Of a stretch of DNA of 64,000 nucleotides, positions 34,215 to 45,200 are shown one piece after another. Every line of letters starts with the position of its first letter. Positions within the stretch are counted from its first letter, which is position 1. The notes below the pieces were generated by a model that saw only the letters and a list, made by a program, of their open reading frames with translations, was not told the origin of the DNA and did no database searches. Both the position numbers and the translations under genes were made by a program. Origin of the DNA: Leisingera aquimarina DSM 24565 (GTDB taxonomy: Bacteria; Pseudomonadota; Alphaproteobacteria; Rhodobacterales; Rhodobacteraceae); NCBI RefSeq assembly GCF_000473165.1, contig NZ_KI421504.1, positions 434,596-498,595 on the forward strand, given 5' to 3'.

Positions 34215-35104
34215 CAAGGCCTGTCGCCTCTGAAGCTGCAACCGGATTGCGGCACCGGGCCGAGGCCGAGGCCAGCGCTCTGCCGCCGCTTCTGGTGCAG
34301 GCCCGGCATCTGGCGGGGTCCGTCCTGATGGGGGAGCATGGCCGCCGCCGAGCGGGCACGGGGGATGATTTTTGGCAGTACCGGCCGGCCCAGGCCGGCG
34401 ATAGCCGCCGAATGATCGACCACCGCCGTTCTGCCCGCGGTGACATCCAGTTTGTGCGCGAGCGCGAGTGGCAGATTTCCCAGACCGTGCATCTGTGGGT
34501 GGATACCGGCGCCTCGATGCGGTTTGCCTCCTCTCCCGAACTGCCACAGAAGGCGGAGCGCGCGCGGCTCCTGGCGCTGGCGGCCTCGGTGCTGATGGTG
34601 CAAGGCGGCGAGCGGGTGGGCCTGACCGGCGGCAGCCTGCCGCCCCGGCGCGGCAACGTGCAGATCCTGCGGCTGGCCGAGGCGCTCTCGGACGATGAGG
34701 AACAGGACTACGCGCCGCCCAATGACCGCGCCCTGATCCCGCATGCCCGCGCCCTGTTCATTTCAGATTTCCTGGGACCGTCCGAACCGATGGAGCAAGC
34801 CCTGTCCAAGGCTGCCGCGCGCGGCGTGCGCGGGGTGCTGTTGCAGGTGCTGGACCCGGCAGAAGAAGCCTTTCCGTTCTCGGGGCGCACCCTGTTTGAA
34901 AGCATCAATGGCGGTGTCACACATGAAACATTGAAGGCCTCTGCGCTGCAGGAGCGCTATCTGGACCGGCTGGCAGAGCGCCGCACCGTGCTGGAGCGCT
35001 TATGCCGCGAGGCCGGCTGGCGGTTTGGCCAGCATCACACCGGAGACCCGGCGCAGACCGCGCTGATGTGGCTCTATCACGCATTGGAGCGGACCGCGCC
35101 ATGA
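34211..35104 (+). CDS. DUF58 domain-containing protein (degenerate VWA)
   Basis: A 297-residue DUF58 protein, beginning with GTG inside the end of the MoxR gene. The DUF58 core DFWQYRPAQAGDSRRMIDHRRSARGD is clear. The following VWA-like strand reads WVDTGASMRF near residue 97: the first Ser of the usual DxSxS metal site is a Gly here. The remainder predicts a Rossmann-like VWA fold (ALFISDFLGPSEP). No signal peptide is present. It overlaps the next gene by an ATGA. Confidence 0.9.
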
Positions 35105-37884
35105 CAATGATTGCAGGCATTGGTTTCAGCGCGCCCTGGCTATTGCTGGGGCTGCTGGCCTTGCCGGTGCTGTGGCTGCTGCTGCGCGCGGTACCGCCTG
35201 CGCCGAAGCGCCAGCCGTTTCCGGCGGTGACGCTGCTCTTGGGCCTCAAGGACGACGAAAGCCTGTCGGACCGCACCCCTTGGTGGCTGCTGCTCTTGCG
35301 TATGCTGGCGGTGGCGGCGGCGATCATCGGGCTGGCGGGGCCGGTGCTGAATCCCTCCACCGAAGAGACCGGCGGCCGCGGGCCGCTTCTGATTGTGATG
35401 GATGCCAGCTGGGGCGGGGCTGCGGGTTGGAAACAGACCAGCGCCCAGGCCGCGGCGCAATTGGAGGAAGCAGGCCGGGCAGAACGCCCGGTGGCGCTGC
35501 TGCGGCTGAGCGCACCGGAGATGCTGCAGTTCCGCGCTGCCAGCGATTGGCAGCGGCAGCTGGCCGGGCTGGCGCCCCTGCCCTGGCAACCGGGACCGGA
35601 TCAGCTGCAGCAGGCCTTGGCCGCGATTGACGGGGCAGAGGGCGGATTTGACACTATCTGGTTCAGCGACGGGCTGGAATACCAAGGCCGCGAGGGCCTG
35701 ATCGAAGCCTTGGGCCGCCGCGGCGATATCGAAGTGTATGAGCAACCGCTGCCGGTGCTGGGGCTGCTGCCGGCCAGCTATTCCGGCGGGGCTATCGAAC
35801 TGACGGTGCAGCGCAGCCGCGCCGGGCCTGCGCAGGAGGTTTCCGTGGTGGCGCAGGGCAAGGACCCAGGCGGCACTGCGCGCAGCCTGACGGCGCTGCC
35901 GCTGCGGTTCGCAGATGGTGCCCGCACGGCCTCGGCTGAGCTGTCGCTGCCGGCTGAGCTGCGCGCGCGGCTGTCGCGGTTTGAAATCCGCGATATGAAA
36001 TCCGCAGGCGCAGTGGCGCTGACCGATGACAGCTTACGCCGCCGCGAGGTGGCGCTGGTCTCCTCTGAAAGCGCCGATGAAGGCCTGGCGCTGCTGTCTC
36101 CACTGCATTACCTGCGCCAGGCACTGGCGCCCTCAGCCGAGCTCCTGGAAGGCGCGCTGGAGGATCTGCTGCCTGCCAACCCGGATGTGATCGTGCTGGC
36201 GGATGTGGCGCGGCTGGCGCCCGCGCAGGAAGAGGCGGTCATCGAATGGGTGGAAAACGGCGGTCTCCTGTTGCGCTTTGCCGGACCGCGGCTGGCCGCC
36301 AGCGACACCGCCCGCAGCGGCGAAGAACCCCTGATGCCGGTGCGTTTGCGCATTGGCGGCCGCAGCATTGGCGGCGCGATGAGCTGGGGCGAGCCGAAGA
36401 CCTTGGCGCCTTTTGCCGAGGGTTCTCCGTTCTATGGGCTGGAGGTGCCCGGCGAGGTTTCGATCAGCTCGCAGGTGGTGGCGCAGCCCGATCCGCAGCT
36501 GGCAGACCGGGTGATTGCAGAGTTGGCGGACGGCACCCCGCTGGTCACCCGCAAGTCGCTGGGCCAGGGCCAGGTGGTTCTGTTTCACGTGACCTCCAAT
36601 GCGGAGTGGAGCAGCCTGCCGCTGTCGGGCCTGTTTGTGTCAATGCTGGAGCGGCTTGCGGTGTCATCCTCTGCCGCGGCACCACAAGCAGAGGATCTGG
36701 AGGGCACCACCTGGAGCCCGGTTGAGGTGCTGGATGGCTTCGGCCGGCTGACGGCGGCGGAAACGCTGCCGGGCGTCAAAGGCCCGGATCTGGTGGCAGC
36801 ACCCGCCGGGCCGGAGCTGCGGCCCGGTGTCTATAATGGCGGGCGGCGGATGCTGGCCCGCAATGTGCTGCGCCCAGGGGATGAGCTGCAGGCCGCGCGC
36901 TGGCCTGCCTCGGTTGCGGTCAGCGGCTACGGCGCACCGCAGGAATTGCCGCTAGGCGGCGCACTGCTGACACTGGCGCTGATGCTGCTGGCGGCGGATG
37001 TGCTGGGCACGCTGGCTATCTCCGGCCTGCTGGGCGGTGCCCGGACTGCTGCGCTGGCGGCAGCACTGGGGCTGGCGGCATGGGCCGCACCGCAGGGCCT
37101 GCAGGCGCAGGGCACACCGGCGCCTGAAGATTTCAGGGCGGCGGAGCTGGCCTCAGAACTGGTGCTGGCGCATGTGCTGACAGGTGAGCGGGAGGTGGAC
37201 CGCATCGCAGCGGCTGGCCTGCGCGGATTGACGGAGACGCTGTATTTCCGCACCTCGGTCGAGCCTGCTGCCCCGGCAGCCGTGGATCTGGAGCGGGATG
37301 AGCTGGCGTTCTATCCACTGCTCTATTGGCCGGTGACGCGGGATCAGCCACTGCCCTCGTCCCAGGCCTATGGCAAGTTGAACGCCTATCTGCGTGCCGG
37401 CGGGATGATCCTTTTTGACACCCGCGATGGGGATCTTGCGGCCTCGGGCGCCACCAGCCCGGCGGCGCGGCGGTTGCAGCAGATAGCCTTGCCGCTGGAC
37501 ATTCCGCCGCTGGAGGTGCTGCCGGAGGACCACGTGCTGACCCGGGCCTTTTATTTGCTGCAGGCCTTCCCCGGCCGTCACAGCCGCGGCCCGGTCTGGG
37601 TGGAAGCCGCACCGCCGGATGCGGAACAGGCGGAGGGCATTCCGTTCCGCAATCTAAACGACGGGGTGACGCCGGTGGTGATCGGCGGCAACGACTGGGC
37701 GGCGGCCTGGGCGGTGGACGGCAACGGCCGGCCCCTGCTGCCGGTCGGGCGCGGCTATGCCGGCGAGCGGCAGCGAGAGCTCGCGTTCCGCTTTGGCGTC
37801 AACCTGGTGATGCATGTGCTGACCGGCAATTACAAATCCGACCAGGTGCATGTGCCGGCACTGCTGGACCGGCTGGGGCAATAG
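35101..37884 (+). CDS. BatA-like membrane protein with DUF4159 domain
   Basis: A 927-residue membrane protein. The N-terminal BatA-type segment FSAPWLLLGLLALPVLWLLLRAVPP is followed by a second helix near 65-80 and by a VWA-like domain whose metal site is broken (MDASWGGAAG near residue 100 instead of DxSxS). A pair of hydrophobic helices at about 620-665 precedes the C-terminal DUF4159 domain (about 675-927; LYFRTSVEPAAP, FYPLLYWPVT, GGMILFDTRDGD). It is fused to both modules, as is usual in alphaproteobacteria. It probably works with the MoxR and DUF58 proteins at the envelope. Its stop lies 9 bases before the next gene. Confidence 0.9.
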   Translation: MTMIAGIGFSAPWLLLGLLALPVLWLLLRAVPPAPKRQPFPAVTLLLGLKDDESLSDRTPWWLLLLRMLAVAAAIIGLAGPVLNPSTEETGGRGPLLIVMDASWGGAAGWKQTSAQAAAQLEEAGRAERPVALLRLSAPEMLQFRAASDWQRQLAGLAPLPWQPGPDQLQQALAAIDGAEGGFDTIWFSDGLEYQGREGLIEALGRRGDIEVYEQPLPVLGLLPASYSGGAIELTVQRSRAGPAQEVSVVAQGKDPGGTARSLTALPLRFADGARTASAELSLPAELRARLSRFEIRDMKSAGAVALTDDSLRRREVALVSSESADEGLALLSPLHYLRQALAPSAELLEGALEDLLPANPDVIVLADVARLAPAQEEAVIEWVENGGLLLRFAGPRLAASDTARSGEEPLMPVRLRIGGRSIGGAMSWGEPKTLAPFAEGSPFYGLEVPGEVSISSQVVAQPDPQLADRVIAELADGTPLVTRKSLGQGQVVLFHVTSNAEWSSLPLSGLFVSMLERLAVSSSAAAPQAEDLEGTTWSPVEVLDGFGRLTAAETLPGVKGPDLVAAPAGPELRPGVYNGGRRMLARNVLRPGDELQAARWPASVAVSGYGAPQELPLGGALLTLALMLLAADVLGTLAISGLLGGARTAALAAALGLAAWAAPQGLQAQGTPAPEDFRAAELASELVLAHVLTGEREVDRIAAAGLRGLTETLYFRTSVEPAAPAAVDLERDELAFYPLLYWPVTRDQPLPSSQAYGKLNAYLRAGGMILFDTRDGDLAASGATSPAARRLQQIALPLDIPPLEVLPEDHVLTRAFYLLQAFPGRHSRGPVWVEAAPPDAEQAEGIPFRNLNDGVTPVVIGGNDWAAAWAVDGNGRPLLPVGRGYAGERQRELAFRFGVNLVMHVLTGNYKSDQVHVPALLDRLGQ

Positions 37885-37893
37885 GGGAACGCG

Positions 37894-39936
37894 ATGACAC
37901 AGACAATCCTGTTTGACCCGCTGGTGCCCTGGCCCGTGATCTGGGCCGCGGGCGGCGTGACCCTTTCGGTGCTGATCCTGGGTGTTTGGAAGGGGTTGTC
38001 GGGCTGGGCCTTGCGCGCCCTGGCGGCGCTTGTGCTGCTGGCCGCGCTTGCAGGCCCGGTGCATCAGAGCGAGGACCGTGCACCCTTAAGCGATATCGTG
38101 ATTGTGGCCGAGGACCAGACCGCCAGTCAGCGATTGCGCGACCGCCCGGAGCAGATGGCGCGGGCGCGGACCCAGCTGAAGGCAGCATTGGCTGCCCGGG
38201 CAGGCACCGAGGTGCACTGGGTCACGGTCCCGGATGGTGAGGGCGACGAGGGAACGCGGTTGATGGGGGCCATCACGCAGGCCCTGGCAGATGAGCCGCG
38301 GGCACGGGTGGCCGGCATCATCGCATTGTCCGACGGGCAGGTGCATGACGCGGGCCAGGTGTTGAACCTGCCTGCGCCGATGCATCTGCTGCTGACCGGC
38401 CGTAAGGATGATTGGGACCGCCGTCTGATCGTGAAAAACGCCCCCGGCTTTGCCATCATCGGCGAGCCGGTGAAGCTGACGCTGCGGGTCGAGGATCAGG
38501 GCGCGGTGCCGGTTCAGGGCGGCTTTGTTGATTTGGATATTTCGGTCGGCGGTGACGCCCCGCAGCGCTTTACCCTGCCGGTCGGCGTGGATTTCGAGCT
38601 GCCGATGGTGCTGAAGCACGGCGGGCGCAATGTGATCCAGTTCAGCGTGCCGGAAGAACCGGGCGAGCTGACCGCGCGAAACAATCATGCGCTGGTACAG
38701 ATCAATGGGGTGCGCGACCGGCTGCGGGTGCTGCTGGTCTCGGGCGAGCCGCACGCGGGCGGGCGCACCTGGCGCAACCTTTTGAAATCCGACAGCGCGG
38801 TGGATCTGGTGCATTTCACCATCCTGCGCCCTCCCGAGAAGCAGGACGGGGTGCCGGTGGAGGAGCTGTCGCTGATCGCTTTCCCCACCCGCGAGCTGTT
38901 TCTGGAGAAGATTGAGGATTTCGACCTGATCATCTTTGACCGCTACAAGCGGCGCGGCATCCTGCCAGCGGTCTATCTGGACAATGTGGCGAACTACGCG
39001 ATGGGCGGCGGCGCGGTGCTGGTGGCGGCGGGGCCGGATTTTGCCAGCGCCGACAGTATCTACCGCTCGCCCCTGTCGCTGATCCTGCCGGCGGAGCCTT
39101 CGGCGCGGGTGCTGGAGGAGGCCTACCGCCCCGAGGTGACGGATCTGGGCAAGCAGCATCCCGTGACCTCGGGCCTGGAGGGGGCGGAGGAGTGGGGCCG
39201 CTGGCTGCGCCAGGTCGATCTGCGCGCGCCTGAGGGCCATGTGCTGATGAGCGGCGCGGGCGAACGGCCCCTTCTGGTGCTGAACCGAGTCGGCGAGGGC
39301 CGGGTGGCGCTGCTGGCGTCAGACCACGCCTGGCTGTGGAGCCGCGGCTATGAAGGCGGCGGGCCGCAGCTGGAACTGCTGCGCCGTCTAGCCCATTGGA
39401 TGATGAGGGAACCGGAGCTGGAGGAAGAAGCGCTGTGGGCCGAAGCCTCGGGCCAGCGGATGCGGATCCTCCGCCGCACCCTGGCCGGGCAGGCCGGGCC
39501 GGTGACGGTGACCAACCCGGATGGCTCCACCGTGGAGCTGGCGCTGCGCCAGACCGCGCCGGGCCAGTGGGAAGCCCGCTATGAAGGGCCGGAGGCTGGG
39601 CTCTACCGGCTGGAGGAAGGCGGCGAGACGGCAGTGGCGGGGCTGGGGCCTGCGGCACCGAAGGAGTTCGAAGAAACCATTGCCACCGGCGATGTGCTTG
39701 CCCCGGTGCTGGAACCTTTGCGTGGTGGTGTGCTGCGGCTGGAGGACGGGATGCCGTCCTTGCGCAGCGTGCGGGCCGCACGGCCCGCGGCGGGCCGCAG
39801 CTGGATCGGCCTCACACCGCGGGAAGCTTATGAGACCCTCTCGGTCAGCCAAGGACCGCTGCTGCCAGGCTGGCTGGCGCTGGTGATGGCGTCTTTCTTT
39901 ACCGTCGCGGGCTGGCTGCGGGAAGGGCGGCGGTAG
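37894..39936 (+). CDS. Membrane protein with glutamine-amidotransferase-like domain (MoxR operon)
   Basis: A 680-residue protein with two N-terminal helices (about 13-55) and one at the C-terminus (about 655-675). Between them lies a VWA-like segment (IVIVAEDQTASQRL, GIIALSDGQVHDAG), a beta-sandwich region and then a large class-I GATase-like domain (VLLVSGEPHAGGRTWRNLL, FDLIIFDRYKRRGIL, GGGAVLVAAGPDFA, WLWSRGYEGGGPQ). This layout closes MoxR/DUF58/DUF4159 operons in related bacteria. The catalytic Cys of true amidotransferases is not seen. It ends the operon before repeat copy E. Confidence 0.85.
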   Translation: MTQTILFDPLVPWPVIWAAGGVTLSVLILGVWKGLSGWALRALAALVLLAALAGPVHQSEDRAPLSDIVIVAEDQTASQRLRDRPEQMARARTQLKAALAARAGTEVHWVTVPDGEGDEGTRLMGAITQALADEPRARVAGIIALSDGQVHDAGQVLNLPAPMHLLLTGRKDDWDRRLIVKNAPGFAIIGEPVKLTLRVEDQGAVPVQGGFVDLDISVGGDAPQRFTLPVGVDFELPMVLKHGGRNVIQFSVPEEPGELTARNNHALVQINGVRDRLRVLLVSGEPHAGGRTWRNLLKSDSAVDLVHFTILRPPEKQDGVPVEELSLIAFPTRELFLEKIEDFDLIIFDRYKRRGILPAVYLDNVANYAMGGGAVLVAAGPDFASADSIYRSPLSLILPAEPSARVLEEAYRPEVTDLGKQHPVTSGLEGAEEWGRWLRQVDLRAPEGHVLMSGAGERPLLVLNRVGEGRVALLASDHAWLWSRGYEGGGPQLELLRRLAHWMMREPELEEEALWAEASGQRMRILRRTLAGQAGPVTVTNPDGSTVELALRQTAPGQWEARYEGPEAGLYRLEEGGETAVAGLGPAAPKEFEETIATGDVLAPVLEPLRGGVLRLEDGMPSLRSVRAARPAAGRSWIGLTPREAYETLSVSQGPLLPGWLALVMASFFTVAGWLREGRR

Positions 39937-39960
39937 ACGATTTCAACCGGTTTCACAACG

Positions 39961-40042
39961 GGCGGGGCCCTCCCGCCCATCGCAGGTTTCCTGCCGGAAC
40001 CCAGCGAAAGTTGGGCCATGCGCCGCGCCAAAGGCGCGGCGC
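39961..40042 (-). repeat. Structured intergenic repeat, copy E
   Basis: On the minus strand: hairpin 1 GCGCCGCGCC, loop TTT, GGCGCGGCGC (40020-40042); GGCCCAAC; hairpin 2 GCAGG, loop AAA, CCTGC (39982-39994); then GGGCGGGAG. It lies between the MoxR operon and pbpC, which converge. A further perfect stem (CGCTTCGGGC, loop GCA, GCCCGAAGCG; 40047-40069) lies beside it. Confidence 0.75.
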
Positions 40043-40115
40043 GGATCGCTTCGGGCGCAGCCCGAAGCGAAACACCTCTGCCCGGCAATGCCTCGGGTCA
40101 ATTGATCCACCTGCA

Positions 40116-42263
40116 TTAGTCAATCCGCAGGTCAACCCGGTCAGATCGGCCTGCACCATCGACAATCACCAACGAGGAAAAACCGCGGCCGGGAGAGGGG
40201 ACGGAGAATTCTCGCTGCCTTTGCCCCGAAAGCACCGGCTCTCCATTCGCCAGCACCAGGAAAGGCGCAGTGCCGCCGCGCAATTTCAGGGTGAGGCCGC
40301 TGCTGCCCAGCGCCAGCCGGGCGCCGTTGGGCGGGAAAATCAGCTCCGGCGCATCTGCTGGCTCTGAGAAGGCCGCATCGCGGGGACGGAAGCGCCGCAA
40401 GGGCTGCGGCAGTTCGGCGGAGCTGACGATCAGCGTGGCGGGGGGCGGCGGAGGCAAGGGATCGAACGCGGGTTTCAGGCGGCCAAAGGCTTCAAACAGC
40501 ACCGGCGCGGCCAGATCGCCGCCAAAGATGCCGGGAACAGGCGTGCCGTCGGCGCGGCCCATCCAGACGCCGATCACGTGGCGCCCGTCCCAGCCGATCG
40601 CCCAGGCATCGCGGTGGCCGTAAGATGTGCCGGTCTTGTAGGCGAGCGTTCCGGCGCGCGCACCCGCGGGCACCCGCAGCCCGCGCAGGATGTCACCGAC
40701 CTGCCAGGCGGCCTCGGGCGAGATCAGGCGGCCTGCGGTTCTCTGCGCCTCTCCTTGCATCACCCGCAGCCCTGATCCGCGCCCGCCTGCCGCCAGCCCG
40801 GCGTAAAGCTGCACCATGTCCTGCAAGCTGATGCCGACACCGCCAAGCGACAGCGCCAGGCCGGGTCCAGCGCCGGGCAGCTCCGGCCTGGCGCCGCCCA
40901 CGCGCAGGGCCGCCATCAGCCGTGCCGGCCCCAGCTCCTGTGCCAGCTTCACAATGGGGATGTTGAGCGACAGCTGCAACGCCTCGCGCACCCGGATATC
41001 GCCGCGGAACTCACCGTCAAAATTCTGCGGCGCGTAGCCTGCGAAGTTGACGGGGCCGTCATGAATCAGGGTTTCCGGATGCGCCAGCCCCTGGTCGAAG
41101 GCGAGACCGTAGACCAGCGGTTTCAGGGTGGAGCCGGGCGAGCGGATGGCCTGGGTCATATCCACAAAACCGCGGCGTGTCGCGTCGGAGTAGCCGGGGG
41201 AGCCAACCATCGCCAAGACCTCACCGGTCTGGTGGTCGGCGGCGATAAGCGCGGCGGAGAGGCGCGGGCCGGTGCTGCGCACGGCCTCTGCCAGCAGCTG
41301 CTGCATCCGCGATTGCAATGCGCCGTCAAGGGTCAGGCGCAGCTGGCGTTTGCCAGGATGCAGCGCCGTCACCCGGTCCGCCAGATGCGGGGCCAGCCGC
41401 GGGAAGGCGGCCATGCGGTGCGGCAGCGGGGCGCGGCGAGCGGCCTTGGCCTGTTCATCGCTGACGAGGCCCTGGTGCTGCATTCGTTCCAGCACCCGAT
41501 CACGAGCCTCATTGGCGGCCGCAGGGAAGCGGTCCGGGCGGCGGTGTTCGGGGCTCTGCGGCAGGGCGACCAGCAGCGCGGCCTCTGCCGGGGTCAGGCG
41601 CTTTGGCTCCTTGCCGAACCAGCTGTAAGTTGCCGCGCGGATGCCCTCTGCCGCGCCGCCATAGGGAGCGTGGGTCAGGTAGAGGGTGAGGATCTCCTCC
41701 TTGCTCAAGCGGCGTTCCAGCGCCAGAGCCACCCGCATCTGGCGCAATTTGCCGGACCAGCGCCCGGTGGTGCCGTCCTCCAGCAGGCGCGCGACCTGCA
41801 TGGTGAGGGTGGAGCCGCCGGAGACGGTTCGTCCGTTCCACAGCGCCTGGCCCGCAGCGCGCAATAGGGCGATGGGATCGACACCGGCGTGGGAGCGGAA
41901 GCGTTTGTCCTCGTAGCGCAGGAGCATGTCGAGGAAGCGCGGGTTCACGTCTGCGGGCTGAACTGCGAGGCGCCAGAGGCCGTCACCCACAGGGTAGGCG
42001 CGCAACAGCTTGCCGTTGCGGTCGAGGACTTCGGTGGAGGTTTCAGTGAGGGTGAGGGGGAGGTCTGTTTGGTCTATCCAAGCGTCGAAGGTACGATAGA
42101 CTGTAAAGGCTGCAACAAGCAGGACCGCTAAAGTAGCGGTATACCATTTCCACTTTTCACCTGGCTGATAGGCCGGGCATCGCACGTCCGCCCCCTCGGG
42201 CGGGCGATACTCGCCCCCCCGCGGACGGGCGATGCCCTCCGTTCTTTTCCACCAGCGTTTCAC
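40116..42263 (-). CDS. pbpC: Penicillin-binding protein 1C
   Basis: A 715-residue bifunctional peptidoglycan synthase. A membrane anchor is at about 38-57. The glycosyltransferase domain has YEDKRFRSHAGVDP with the catalytic Glu118, then GGSTLTMQVARLLE. The transpeptidase domain has SPGSTLK near 374, SLNIP and KTGTSYG near 541. The C-terminal BiPBP_C domain is also present (LIFPPNGARLAL, PFLVLANGEPV). The start overlaps the end of the alpha-2-macroglobulin gene by 4 bases; this pairing is widespread and suggests that the macroglobulin guards the periplasm while PBP1C repairs damaged wall. Confidence 0.95.
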   Translation of the reverse strand: MKRWWKRTEGIARPRGGEYRPPEGADVRCPAYQPGEKWKWYTATLAVLLVAAFTVYRTFDAWIDQTDLPLTLTETSTEVLDRNGKLLRAYPVGDGLWRLAVQPADVNPRFLDMLLRYEDKRFRSHAGVDPIALLRAAGQALWNGRTVSGGSTLTMQVARLLEDGTTGRWSGKLRQMRVALALERRLSKEEILTLYLTHAPYGGAAEGIRAATYSWFGKEPKRLTPAEAALLVALPQSPEHRRPDRFPAAANEARDRVLERMQHQGLVSDEQAKAARRAPLPHRMAAFPRLAPHLADRVTALHPGKRQLRLTLDGALQSRMQQLLAEAVRSTGPRLSAALIAADHQTGEVLAMVGSPGYSDATRRGFVDMTQAIRSPGSTLKPLVYGLAFDQGLAHPETLIHDGPVNFAGYAPQNFDGEFRGDIRVREALQLSLNIPIVKLAQELGPARLMAALRVGGARPELPGAGPGLALSLGGVGISLQDMVQLYAGLAAGGRGSGLRVMQGEAQRTAGRLISPEAAWQVGDILRGLRVPAGARAGTLAYKTGTSYGHRDAWAIGWDGRHVIGVWMGRADGTPVPGIFGGDLAAPVLFEAFGRLKPAFDPLPPPPPATLIVSSAELPQPLRRFRPRDAAFSEPADAPELIFPPNGARLALGSSGLTLKLRGGTAPFLVLANGEPVLSGQRQREFSVPSPGRGFSSLVIVDGAGRSDRVDLRID

Positions 42264-45200
42264 TTCACGACCACGCGCCCGGTGCCGGTGCGGGCACGGT
42301 AGGCGGGGCGGTACATGTCTTCGACCGAGGCCGCCGGATGGTGGAACACACCGGGCGTGACCGCGCGGACCACATATGCCAGCGTCACCTGCGCTGCATC
42401 GCGCACGTTCACCGCGGCCAGGAAGCGGTCGCTGCGGAACTCTGCGTGTTCGGCCTCTGCCGGGTTCAGCCAGTCGAGGTCGCGCAGATCACCGGAACGC
42501 AGGAGGTTCGGGTTGTCGATCTCAAACCCCGCGGGCAGCGGGTCGTTGATCATCAGCCTCGCGCCGGTTTTCTCATGCGGTTTCACCCGCAGGACCGCCA
42601 CAAAGCGCGCGCCAGCAACGACGGACTGCACGTCCAGCGGCTGGCCCTCGAGCGTGAAGTAGCTGCGCTCGATCGTGTAACCGAAACCGCTTGCGGCGGG
42701 CGGCACCTCAGGCACGCCAAGGGTGGTGAGGGTGATTTCCGCGGTGCGCCCGCCGGCGGCGGTCAGGGCGAGTTCCGGCATGTCCTGCCCGTCTGCGCCC
42801 TGTACAAAAGGGCCCTGGACGGGCTGACTGTTGACCAGCAGGCCCGAGTCTTCGGGGTTCTGCGCCAGCGCATGGGCCGCCATCAGGGTCCAGGCGGACT
42901 CCTGAGTGGAGCGGTAGCCGGATGCGTTGGTGAGCCGCGCCGACAAGCTGACTCGGTCCACCGCTGCCGACCCGGCCTCTGCCGCCAGCCCCAGAACGCC
43001 AGCGGTGTCGCGCAGCCTTGTGCCGAAGTCGTCGCGCCAGAGGCGGGCCTCATCCTGCGTTTCTGAGCCGATCATCTGCGCGGCGCGGGCAAACATCCGG
43101 TCGGCGCGGCGCTGGTCGCCATAGGCCGCAAGCGCTGCGCCCATTTGGGCGGCTGCGAGGGGCGTGGCAAAGGCGTCGCCCCTCACATCCGCGTAATAGC
43201 GCAGGTCGCCCATCTGGGCCGCGCCTTCACGCGCCAGCACAAGGAGGGCATAGGCGATCTCCTCCCCGCCCCTGTCGAAATCGGCGGCATAGTTGATGCG
43301 GTTGCGCAGATTGTCCATCGCCTGGGCAAATGCCTGCTGCGGCACCGCGTAGCCCTGCGCGCGGGCGCGGCTGAGGAAATCGCTGGCGTAGGCGTCCAGC
43401 CAGAATTCGCCGCTGCCGGCACGCCACAGACCAAAGGCGCCGCTGGGGGCCTGCCGGGTCAGCACCTTGCGAATGGCGGCGTTGATGCGGGCATCCACTG
43501 CCGGGCCGTTGCCCAGCCCGGCCGCCTGGGCAACGCTGCTGAGATAAAGAAGCGGCAGCGCCTTGGAGGTTACCTGCTCGGTGCAGCCATAGGGGTACTG
43601 GTCCAGTTCCGCCAGGAGGCCCGGCACGTCGAATTTGGCGAGCGGGCCGGAGGAGATGGTGGCGCGGGCGGTGCCGGGGCGCAGGCCGGTGAAGACCTCT
43701 CCGTTGAACAGGAAGCTATCGCCGCCGGCCAGGGTGAAGCGGCGGGTCTGGGTCACCACCGGGTCATTGGCGCGGACGGCCAAGCGCAGGTCCTGGCGCA
43801 GCTCCTGCCCGTCCGGGGTGGTGAGGGTGAGGGTCAGCTGGTGGTCTCCCACGGTTTGCGCGGTGACCGGCAGCTCCAGCACCACCTTGCCCTGTTCCGC
43901 CAGGGTGACGGCGGCAGGCAGGCTGCCCAGCGTCAGGCCGCCTGCGGTACTGGCCGCCAGCGCCATCTCTCCTGCGGGGCCATCGGCGTGCACGATCTCG
44001 ATCCGGGCGCGGCTTTGGTCGCCCGGTGCCAGGAAGCGCGGCAGCGCGGCGGTGACCACCACCGGATCGCGCACCAGCATATCGGCCTCGGCCTGGCCCA
44101 CGGCACGGCCGGACCAGGCCACCGCTATCAGCCGCAGGGTGCCGTTGAAGGCGGGGAGCGTGAGCGGGAACTCGGCCTCGCCATTTGCGTCCACCTGTAA
44201 GGGACCGGAGAACAGCGCCACCAGATCCTGGGTCGGCGGCGGCGACTGCATCTTGAGGCCGCTGTCCGCGTCGCCGCCGGAGCGGGTCCGGCCCATGGCG
44301 CCGTTGCCGGGATCAATCAGCCGCCCGTAGACGTCGCGCAGCTCCATCCCCAGACGGCGCTGGCCGTGGTAATGCGCGCTGGGGTCGGGGCTAGTGAAGC
44401 CGGTGAGGTTGAGGATGCCGAGGTCCACGGCGGCCACGGTCAGCCAGACCTCCTCGCCCTTTGCCGCGCCATCGATACGGAGTTTCGCCACTTGCGTGCC
44501 GCGGGGGCGGGCTACCTCCGGGACGTCAATGGCGACCTGCAATTGCTGGTCGAGCTGGGTGACGCTTGCGTGGGCCAGCCCCAGGGCGCGCAGCGGGGTG
44601 CGGCCGCGCTCGCCCGCCACTGGCTGGATCACGGTTGCGGTGACATAGGCGCCGCTGCCCCAGTCCTGTGTCACCTCCAGTGGGATCAGGGTTTCGCCGG
44701 GCGGGACTTCGACAGCCATACGGTGGATCAAGTGGTTCGAGACAACCGAGATCAGCGCGGTGCCCGCAGCCTGCGGCACGATGCGCAGGCGGGCGGTATC
44801 GCCGGGGGTATAGCTTTCGCGGTCCAAGGATAGCTCCAGCCGGGCAGGTGTTTCAGCGTTGCCTTCAGGCGCGTACCAGCCGGCGTAGAAGTCATAGGCG
44901 GCAGAGGCATAGGAGCCGTCGAGGCGTTCCACCACCAGCTCGTAGCGGCCCCAGTCCACGGGCTGGGACAGAGGCAGGGGGTCGCTGCCCAGCTGCGCCT
45001 CTCCAGTGGCGATGCGGGTGCGGCGGGTGATCGGCTCCCAGTTCCAGTTGCCATAGAGCTGATACCACTGATAGCGGGTCTCGACCCGGTTCAGGGTCCA
45101 TTTCACGCGCATCGGCATCGGTTTCAGATCCGGCGACAGGGCAATGAATTCGAAGCCTGCCTCGGAGCCTTCTGCCGCGACCTCGTCAAACAGCGGCTTG